NCBI GenBank assembly: GCA_003153585.1
Contig: PLZZ01000248.1
Coordinates: forward strand, 1-5,133
Direction: 5' to 3'
Length of the DNA: 5,133 nucleotides
Source of the DNA: Acidobacteriota bacterium
Lineage (GTDB): Bacteria; Acidobacteriota; Terriglobia; Acidiferrales; UBA7541
Part shown: piece by piece, positions 1-5,133 of the stretch
Position numbering within the stretch: position 1 is the first letter of the stretch
How the letters are laid out: the number at the start of each line of letters is the position of its first letter
Notes under the pieces: generated by a model
The model's input: only the letters and a program-made list of their open reading frames with translations
What the model was told of the DNA's origin: nothing
Databases searched by the model: none
Position numbers and translations under genes: made by a program

Positions 1-1488
1 TTCGCCCATGGTCCACCCGGTAAGCAGATCAACCATCTTCTGCGAACCCACTCTGCATGGAACACACTTGCCGCAGGATTCATTGCGAAAGAACCGCGTA
101 GCGTTCAGCGCCATGTCCAACATGCACGTTCCCTCGGCGCAAACCACCAGCGCGCCAGAACCAAGCATGGAGCCGGCATCCGCTAGTGACTTGAAGTCTA
201 ATCGCACGTCAGCCATGGATGCAGGCAGGTATCCCGACGAAGGCCCTGACGGCGCAAAACCTTTCAGTTTTTTCCCGTTGGAAAGACCGCCGGCATATTG
301 AAAAATCAATTCAGACACAGGCGTGCCCATAGGCACTTCATAAACGCCGGGCCGCACAACATCACCGCTCACGCCAATAAATTTAAGCCCCGCGCATCCG
401 CCCGTGCCCTGCGCTTTATACCAATCCACTCCTCGGAGCAGGATCAAGGGCACGTTTGAAAACGTCTCGACGTTATTGATGACGGTAGGCTTGTTCCACA
501 GTCCCTGCTGAACAGGGAACGGTGGTTTATTGCGCGGCTCCGCGCGCTTACCTTCGATCGCTTCCAGCAATGCGCTTTCTTCGCCGCAGATGTACCCGCC
601 GGGACTTACAAACGTATTCAACTCGAAAGTAAACTCACTGCCCAGAATGTTCGTCCCCAGAAGGCCTTGCTCTCTGCATTTCCGAATTTCTTCCTGCAGG
701 ATTTTTTCCTGCTCTTCGTATTCGTGGCGGATGTACAGAATCCCAGTCCGCGCGCCTGTCAGCACGCCGGCAAGAATCATGCCTTCGATAACCATGTGCG
801 GCAGGTGCGTGAGTATGAAGCGATCCTTAAACGTCCCCGGTTCGCTTTCATCCGCGTTGCACACGATATATTTTTCGGTGCCGGGCGCCTGCCGCACTAG
901 CTGCCATTTCGATTCAGTAGGGAATCCCGCCCCGCCAAGACCTCGCAGGCCGGAAGCTTTCAGCGTCGCAAACGCAGAATTCCAATCGCCGGATGCGACA
1001 ACGCTCCTCACGACGGCATAACGCGCTCCGATTTCATTCTGGTAAGGATCTGAGGCGCATTTTGCGTCACGTTTCGGATGCGGAGGGTGCGGCAAAGGCT
1101 TACCCGATAGCGCGTCGCCGATCATTACCATCACTCGCTCTTCGGTCATTGCGCCATAAATACGGTCGTTGATGGAAACAGCGGGACCTTCGTCACATCG
1201 CCCCAGACAGGAGACGCCACTGACGCGAACGTCGGGGCTGTTCGCCTGCGGAAATGCGTCGTCCAAACTGGCGCGCAAGCCGCAAGCCTGGCGCAGGTGG
1301 CAGGACATGTCCTGGCAGACGCGAACGTCCACTCGCGGCGGTGGAGTCAGACGGAAGTGCGGGTAAAAGCTGGCCACGCTATGCAAGCGGGACAGCGGTA
1401 CATCGATTTTCCTGGCCAAAGTCCTGAGCTGCTCGGCGGGTATGTATCCGAACTGGCGTTGAATCTCCCTGAGGTCTTCGAAAACCAA
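1..1488 (-). CDS. NuoE-NuoF fusion: NAD(H)/FMN/Fe-S subunit of a HoxF/FdsB-like soluble oxidoreductase (3' end off window)
   Basis: Reading the minus strand from 1488 gives 496 uninterrupted residues to the window edge. Residues 1 to about 115 are a NuoE-like thioredoxin-fold domain, beginning EIQRQFGYIP. Its [2Fe-2S] ligands are in the usual spacing: C58-x4-C63 and C94-x3-C98. A linker leads to a NuoF domain with the FMN/NADH-binding GLGGAGFPT (183-191), CNADESEPGT (210-219), SPGGYICGEES (295-305) and NNVETF (338-343), then an SLBB domain from about 366. Three ligands of the N3-type [4Fe-4S] cluster follow (C472-x2-C475-x2-C478); the fourth Cys should lie off the left edge. In this family NADH or NAD+ exchanges a hydride with FMN and the clusters relay electrons to a partner, probably in the cytoplasm. 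No ATG fits: an in-frame TGA lies at 1518-1516, so the TTG at 1488, 7 bases after GGGAG, is the best start. NuoE-NuoF fusion is typical of HoxF (NAD-reducing hydrogenase) and FdsB-type formate dehydrogenase beta subunits. The catalytic partner is not in view, so I cannot choose between them. Family is certain; the exact complex is not. Confidence 0.93.
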   Translation of the reverse strand, partial: MVFEDLREIQRQFGYIPAEQLRTLARKIDVPLSRLHSVASFYPHFRLTPPPRVDVRVCQDMSCHLRQACGLRASLDDAFPQANSPDVRVSGVSCLGRCDEGPAVSINDRIYGAMTEERVMVMIGDALSGKPLPHPPHPKRDAKCASDPYQNEIGARYAVVRSVVASGDWNSAFATLKASGLRGLGGAGFPTESKWQLVRQAPGTEKYIVCNADESEPGTFKDRFILTHLPHMVIEGMILAGVLTGARTGILYIRHEYEEQEKILQEEIRKCREQGLLGTNILGSEFTFELNTFVSPGGYICGEESALLEAIEGKRAEPRNKPPFPVQQGLWNKPTVINNVETFSNVPLILLRGVDWYKAQGTGGCAGLKFIGVSGDVVRPGVYEVPMGTPVSELIFQYAGGLSNGKKLKGFAPSGPSSGYLPASMADVRLDFKSLADAGSMLGSGALVVCAEGTCMLDMALNATRFFRNESCGKCVPCRVGSQKMVDLLTGWTMGE

Positions 1489-1495
1489 CGTCGCT

Positions 1496-1500
1496 CTCCC
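1496..1500 (-). promoter_or_regulatory. Ribosome binding site GGGAG deciding the TTG start of the NuoE-NuoF fusion
   Basis: On the minus strand GGGAG (1500 down to 1496) lies 7 bases before the TTG at 1488-1486. The frame closes at the TGA at 1518-1516 and has no ATG or GTG start between that stop and the conserved NuoE residues. This site is therefore the main evidence for a TTG start. Confidence 0.7.
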
Positions 1501-1511
1501 CGCACTGGGAG
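1496..1511 (-). repeat. Small inverted repeat covering the ribosome binding site
   Basis: On the minus strand CTCCC (1511-1507), a six-base loop AGTGCG (1506-1501) and GGGAG (1500-1496) form a perfect five-pair stem, four pairs of them G-C. In mRNA this would fold the Shine-Dalgarno sequence of the NuoE-NuoF gene into a hairpin. The bases are plain to see; any regulatory role is inference, and a five-pair stem can arise by chance. Confidence 0.4.
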
Positions 1512-1697
1512 GAATTCAATCTTCAAGCGGAATACGTGAGCCACTGAGAGATGGGCGTTAAGCATGATTGATATAGCAAATCCCAAGTGGCAAGTCCAGA
1601 AAGGGAGTGGAGATAAGTTCTCAACTGCTACATCCGAGACGCCATCGCGCCGGAATCCTGTAACTTTGAATTAGGACACTACCGAAGGTCGATGTCG

Positions 1698-1726
1698 TTG
1701 ACTTAAGTCGAGGCGGGTAGTATAAA
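1698..1726 (+). promoter_or_regulatory. Sigma70-type promoter of the cytochrome/glucosidase operon
   Basis: TTGACT (1698-1703) matches the -35 consensus at 5 of 6 bases, and TATAAA (1721-1726) matches the -10 consensus at 5 of 6, with an ideal 17-base spacer. Transcription would begin near 1733. A start there leaves only about 4 bases before the upstream TTG codon at 1737 but about 55 bases before the ATG at 1788, which favours the ATG for the cytochrome. The palindrome at 1700-1709 overlaps the -35 box. Confidence 0.65.
1700..1709. repeat. Perfect 10-base palindrome overlapping the -35 box, possible operator
   Basis: GACTTAAGTC reads the same on both strands. It covers the last four bases of the TTGACT -35 box and part of the spacer, where a bound repressor would block RNA polymerase. 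No second copy was noticed in the intergenic region and no regulator gene is in the window, so an operator role is only a suggestion. Confidence 0.3.
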
Positions 1727-1787
1727 AATTCGTCTGTTGGGTTTTTTCGCTGATTCTGCGGCGCGTGGCCGTCCTGCCAAACGGAAA

Positions 1788-3185
1788 ATGACAACGAGAC
1801 TTAAGGCAGCGCATTCGCGCACCGTGAATGTTTCAATTCTCCTCGCGATCGTTGCTATTTTCGCTTCTATTTTTCCGCTGGATGCCTTTTCGCAAAACCG
1901 CGCTAATTCGTCGCCCGCGACAGCGAAGTCTGACGACGCAGCTGGCAAGTACACGGGACCCGGTTCCTGCGCGTCGACGACCTGCCACGGAAGCATCGTT
2001 CCGCGAAGCGATAATCGGGTGCTGCAGAATGAGTACAGCATCTGGATCGTAAAGGACAAACACTCGAAAGCATACGCAGCTCTGACCGGCCCAATTGGGG
2101 AGCGAATGGCCAAGATTCTTGGCATAGGTGCCGCGGAAACCGCGCCCAGATGTCTTGCATGCCACGCGCTCGATGTGCCGCAGAGCGAACGCGGCCGCAC
2201 GTTCGAGTTGAGCGAGGGGGTTAGCTGCGAGAGTTGCCATGGACCGGCAGCCGGATGGCTGGGCCCGCACACGGAGCGCGATTGGACACATCAAAAATCG
2301 CTTGCGCTGGGAATGTACGACACGCGCGATCTGACCAAGCGCAGTGAGAAATGCCTTTCGTGCCACCTGGGCAGCGACGAAAAGTCCGTGGATCACGAAA
2401 TGATCGCCGCCGGCCATCCGGATCTTTTCTTCGAACTGGATACTTTTTCCGACGTAATGCCGCGCCACTGGAAAGAACCTGGAGAGCCGGGCGAAGCCGC
2501 CGGCACGGACCCTTGGTACAACGTTCGCGAGCTTACCAGCGGGCAAGCCGTTCAACTCAGGCAGTCTCTACTGCGGCTCGCGTCGAGGTCGCACGGGAAA
2601 ATTTGGCCTGAATACTCGGAACTCCAGTGCTACGCGTGCCACCACAGCCTAACTCCTCCGGAGCAGAGTTGGCGACAGGCCCGCGGCTATCCGGGACGGC
2701 GTCCGGGCAATCCGCCTTGGAATCCCTCGCGCTACGCGGTGTTCCGCGATGTTGTTCGCCAGCTCGATGGAGAGAATGCGGAAAAGCTGGATTCCGAACT
2801 TTCCCGCCTCGGGCAATTAATGAGCCAGCTCAATCCCGACCGCGATGCGGTCGCGACGTCGGCAACGAATTCGGCACATTTAGCGGACGAGTTGCTGGCA
2901 AAGATGAATTCCGCATCCTATGATCCCATGATCACTCTGCATTTGCTGCAGGCTATTTCGGCCGACGCCGACGATATTTCCGGCCAGGGCGAACATTCCG
3001 CAGCGCAAGCCGCCATGGCGATTCAATCTCTTTTTCTGGCTTACGAGCGGAACGAAAAATTGCAAAATTCCGAGCAGTTGCGCGTTGCAATCAAAGGCTT
3101 GTTTCAAGAGTTGCAGAACCCGTCCGCTTACGATCCTGCTCGATTCGCCAGTCAGATGAAGCAGGTGAACGCTCTGCTGCGCTAA
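1788..3185 (+). CDS. Exported pentaheme cytochrome c, cytochrome c554-like
   Basis: This is a 465-residue protein when read from the ATG at 1788. The N-terminus is a signal peptide: basic residues (R4, K6, R11), a hydrophobic core at about 15-31 (VSILLAIVAIFASIFPL) and a plausible cleavage near AFS-QN at about 35. It should therefore act in the periplasm or on the cell surface, where heme is attached. Five heme sites are visible: C61-x4-C66-H67 (non-canonical spacing), C122-x2-C125-H126, C147-x2-C150-H151, C189-x2-C192-H193 and C281-x2-C284-H285. Other His that could be distal ligands include H92 (in DKHSKAY), H161, H168, H203, H210 (in AAGHPDL), H227 and H269. The arrangement resembles the cytochrome c554 superfamily of electron-transfer proteins; the redox partner is unknown. 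After the fifth heme, about 180 residues have no further heme motif and look helical. An in-frame TTG at 1737 would add 17 residues, but it sits almost at the predicted transcript start. The ATG has only a weak GGAAA close upstream. Likely first gene of an operon with the glucosidase. Confidence 0.88.
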   Translation: MTTRLKAAHSRTVNVSILLAIVAIFASIFPLDAFSQNRANSSPATAKSDDAAGKYTGPGSCASTTCHGSIVPRSDNRVLQNEYSIWIVKDKHSKAYAALTGPIGERMAKILGIGAAETAPRCLACHALDVPQSERGRTFELSEGVSCESCHGPAAGWLGPHTERDWTHQKSLALGMYDTRDLTKRSEKCLSCHLGSDEKSVDHEMIAAGHPDLFFELDTFSDVMPRHWKEPGEPGEAAGTDPWYNVRELTSGQAVQLRQSLLRLASRSHGKIWPEYSELQCYACHHSLTPPEQSWRQARGYPGRRPGNPPWNPSRYAVFRDVVRQLDGENAEKLDSELSRLGQLMSQLNPDRDAVATSATNSAHLADELLAKMNSASYDPMITLHLLQAISADADDISGQGEHSAAQAAMAIQSLFLAYERNEKLQNSEQLRVAIKGLFQELQNPSAYDPARFASQMKQVNALLR

Positions 3186-3191
3186 CCTGCG

Positions 3192-5133
3192 ATGCCAAAA
3201 AAAACCCGTCAACAGTCCCGCGAACACAAACGGCTCGAAGAATCCGACCCAGGTTCGGTTCCGCGCTGGTTGCGATGGGGTCCGTACGTCAGCGAACGCG
3301 CCTGGGGAACCGTGCGCGAAGACTACAGCGCCAATGGTGATCCCTGGAGCTTCCTACCGCACGATTTGGCGCGCAGCAAAGCCTATCGCTGGGGCGAAGA
3401 TGGAATCGCCGGGATTTGCGATCGGTACCAGCTTCTGGTCTTTGCGCTCGCGTTTTGGAACGGGCGCGACCCGATCCTGAAAGAGAGAATGTTCGGGCTG
3501 AGTTCTCCCGAGGGCAATCACGGCGAAGACGTAAAAGAATATTATTTCTACCTCGACAACACTCCCACGCACAGCTACATGCGGATGCTTTACAAATACC
3601 CGCAAGCTGAGTTCCCGTATTCCCATCTGGTGGAAGAAAACCGCCGCCGCGCCGGACAAGGTCCGGAGTTCGAATTGCTCGATACGGGCATTTTCGATGA
3701 CAACCGGTATTTCGATATCTTCGTTGAGTATGCCAAAGCCGATCCCGAGGACATCTGCCTACGCATCGAGGCTTTCAATCGGGGCCCGGAAGACGCGGTG
3801 TTGCATATTCTTCCGCATTTGTGGTTTCGAAACACCTGGTCGTGGGCGGCGGTGGCGGGAACGGAACCGTCGATTCGGGAAGGAGCGGCGCTCGCGAACT
3901 CTGTGGTGCTTGAAGCAGACTGCACTGCCGCAAAACCTCTGGAGAATCTGCAGGTGGATTATCGGCTGGGCTTGATGCGTCTTTACGGCCCCACTCCCAA
4001 GGAAATACTTTTCACGGATAACGAGACCAATGCCGGCCGCGTGTTCGGCCCGGGCCACTCTAACCGAAAGGCACACGTGAAGGACGCGTTTCACCGCCAT
4101 GTAATCGGCGGCGAAAATTGCGTTAACCCGGAACGTGTCGGAACCAAGGCATGCTTCCACTACGCGCTGAAAATCCCTGCTGGGAAATCAGTGGTTTTAC
4201 CTTTGCGATTGACGGACAAGAAAGTGGGGAGCGGTGATTCTCCGCTTGCGAGCGTGGATGCGACTGTGAAGCAGAGAAGGGAAGAAGCCGACGAATTTTA
4301 TTCCACCATCCATCCCGTCGGCGCATCGCCGGAAGAACGCATGATTCAACGTCAGGCGCTCTCGGGCATGCTTTGGAATAAGCAGGCTTATTTTTTCGAC
4401 GTGGCCCTCTGGCTCGACGGCGAAAATCCCAATTCTCCTCCGCCTGCGTCACGCAAAGAGATTCGCAACGTGCATTGGCGCCATTTGAATTCCATGCGCG
4501 TGATGCTCATGCCGGACAAATGGGAATACCCGTGGTTCGCCTCCTGGGACCTGGCATTTCATTGCGTCACGCTCGCGCTGGTGGATATTCGCGAGGCCAA
4601 GGAAAATTTGTGGGTTCTTCTGTTCGAACAGTTCCAGCACCCCAACGGCCAGATTCCTGCCTACGAGTGGGAATTCTCCGATCTGAATCCGCCGGTGCAA
4701 GCCTGGGCCTGTTGGCGGATTTACCAGATGGAGAAAGAACGCACCGGCACAGCCGATCAGGAATTTCTGGAAAAATGCTTTCACAAGTTGCTTATTAATT
4801 TCGCTTGGTGGGTGAACAAGGTTGACAGTCAGGGGCTAAACGTTTTCGAAGGCGGCTTTCTCGGACTTGACAACATTACCGTGGTTGACCGCAGCGAGAA
4901 ACTTCCCGCCGGCGCGGTTCTGGAGCAATCGGATGCCACCGGATGGATGGGATTTTTCTGCCTGCACATGATGCGGATCGCGCTTGAGCTGGCGGAGGAG
5001 CGCCCCGTGTACGAAGGCCTTGCTACCAAGTTCTTCGAACACTTTATCGGCATCGGCGCAGCCATGAAAAAAATGGGCGGGCGCGACTACCAGTTGTGGG
5101 ATGAAAAAGAGGGTTTTTTCTACGACGTTCTCC
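3192..5133 (+). CDS. Large GH63/MGH1-like glucosidase, N-terminal 647 residues (3' end off window)
   Basis: The ATG at 3192 opens a frame that stays open to the window edge. It matches the bacterial proteins of about 880-900 residues usually annotated as glucosidase, with a GH63-type (alpha/alpha)6 barrel. Signature stretches are WGTVREDYS (38-46), [12 protein letters not shown] (60-71) and [15 protein letters not shown] (108-122) in the N-terminal part. The barrel part has [11 protein letters not shown] (446-456), [10 protein letters not shown] (492-501), GGFLGLDN (554-561) and [10 protein letters not shown] (578-587). By analogy with GH63 enzymes, D453 in SWDLAFH is the likely general acid. 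The general base is expected further on, possibly beyond the window. GH63 members are inverting hydrolases of alpha-glucosides and related sugars, but the substrate of this long subfamily is not established to my knowledge. No signal peptide is seen (the start is lysine/arginine-rich and hydrophilic), so it is probably cytoplasmic. It begins 6 bases after the cytochrome stop with no clear Shine-Dalgarno, suggesting translational coupling. Confidence 0.9.
   Translation, partial: MPKKTRQQSREHKRLEESDPGSVPRWLRWGPYVSERAWGTVREDYSANGDPWSFLPHDLARSKAYRWGEDGIAGICDRYQLLVFALAFWNGRDPILKERMFGLSSPEGNHGEDVKEYYFYLDNTPTHSYMRMLYKYPQAEFPYSHLVEENRRRAGQGPEFELLDTGIFDDNRYFDIFVEYAKADPEDICLRIEAFNRGPEDAVLHILPHLWFRNTWSWAAVAGTEPSIREGAALANSVVLEADCTAAKPLENLQVDYRLGLMRLYGPTPKEILFTDNETNAGRVFGPGHSNRKAHVKDAFHRHVIGGENCVNPERVGTKACFHYALKIPAGKSVVLPLRLTDKKVGSGDSPLASVDATVKQRREEADEFYSTIHPVGASPEERMIQRQALSGMLWNKQAYFFDVALWLDGENPNSPPPASRKEIRNVHWRHLNSMRVMLMPDKWEYPWFASWDLAFHCVTLALVDIREAKENLWVLLFEQFQHPNGQIPAYEWEFSDLNPPVQAWACWRIYQMEKERTGTADQEFLEKCFHKLLINFAWWVNKVDSQGLNVFEGGFLGLDNITVVDRSEKLPAGAVLEQSDATGWMGFFCLHMMRIALELAEERPVYEGLATKFFEHFIGIGAAMKKMGGRDYQLWDEKEGFFYDVL

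Larger units (their letters stand above)
1489..1697. other. Divergent intergenic region with no gene seen
   Basis: About 210 bases separate the NuoE-NuoF start from the plus-strand promoter. No frame on either strand carries recognisable protein, and the other two minus-strand frames upstream of 1488 do not continue the NuoE homology, so there is no sign of a frameshifted N-terminus. The minus-strand promoter must lie here or overlap the plus-strand promoter. I see only weak candidates, such as an AT-rich TGCTATATCAAT near 1566-1577 and TTGGGA about 16 bases before TGCTTA. None is good enough to call. I see no intrinsic terminator. Confidence 0.6.

Noticed and set aside
530..1021. Open plus-strand frame of 163 codons
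   Set aside because: It lies antisense to the NuoF domain, whose conserved motifs are all in the minus-strand frame, and it has no recognisable protein features.
1347..1586. Minus-strand ATG frame spanning the NuoE start, considered as the true N-terminus or a small upstream gene
   Set aside because: It is in a different frame from the NuoE residues, overlaps them by about 140 bases, and shows no homology that would suggest a frameshift.
1576..1606. Possible sigma54 (-24/-12) site on the minus strand around TGGACTTGCCACTTGG
   Set aside because: The GG to GG/GC spacing is one base too long and the conserved TTGC is not matched, so it is not supported.
1737..1787. TTG at 1737 as the cytochrome start, adding 17 residues
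   Set aside because: It lies about 4 bases after the predicted transcription start and has no ribosome binding site. The ATG at 1788 gives a normal-length signal peptide. It cannot be fully excluded.
1833..2555. Open minus-strand frame of 240 codons
   Set aside because: It is antisense to the cytochrome, whose heme motifs and signal peptide define the coding frame. The translated product is Arg-rich and resembles nothing known.
3180..3200. A-rich stretch after the cytochrome stop, considered as a terminator
   Set aside because: There is no G-C-rich hairpin before it and no T tract on the coding strand. The A run is the AAA AAA lysine codons at the start of the glucosidase.
1..5133. CRISPR array, insertion sequence, tRNA or other RNA gene
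   Set aside because: I saw no regularly spaced repeats, transposase motifs, terminal inverted repeats or tRNA-like cloverleaf on either strand, and nearly all of the window is coding.

Overview
The window looks like ordinary bacterial chromosome of moderately high GC (high 50s % by eye). Genes are densely packed, with GGGAG-type ribosome binding and TTG/ATG starts. Three gene families are combined: a fused NuoE-NuoF flavoprotein, a secreted five-heme cytochrome of the c554 type, and a long GH63-like glucosidase. This would fit a soil or sediment Acidobacteriota-like organism or a related environmental lineage. That assignment is inferred from family content only, because the window has no rRNA or marker gene.

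Layout. Positions 1-1488 (minus strand) hold most of a NuoE-NuoF fusion subunit, the NADH/FMN/iron-sulfur module of a HoxF/FdsB-type soluble oxidoreductase. It is read leftwards, and its C-terminus lies off the left edge. Positions 1489-1787 form a divergent intergenic region. It holds the minus-strand ribosome binding site, inside a small potential hairpin, and a good sigma70-type promoter for the plus-strand genes (TTGACT, 17 bases, TATAAA). A perfect 10-base palindrome overlaps the -35 box. Positions 1788-3185 (plus) encode an exported c-type cytochrome with one CX4CH and four CXXCH motifs, followed by a heme-free, probably helical C-terminal part. Positions 3192-5133 (plus) encode the first 647 residues of a large GH63/MGH1-like glucosidase, starting 6 bases after the cytochrome stop and running off the right edge.

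How they work together. The cytochrome and glucosidase are almost certainly co-transcribed from the 1698-1726 promoter, although no biochemical link between them is obvious. The NuoE-NuoF fusion is divergently transcribed. It would feed electrons to or from NAD(H), probably with a catalytic subunit (formate dehydrogenase- or hydrogenase-like) encoded beyond the left edge. The best candidates for follow-up are the cytochrome/glucosidase pairing, the non-canonical first heme site with the heme-free C-terminal extension, and the possible SD-sequestering hairpin. I did not find a clearly new multi-gene system, CRISPR array, mobile element or RNA gene.
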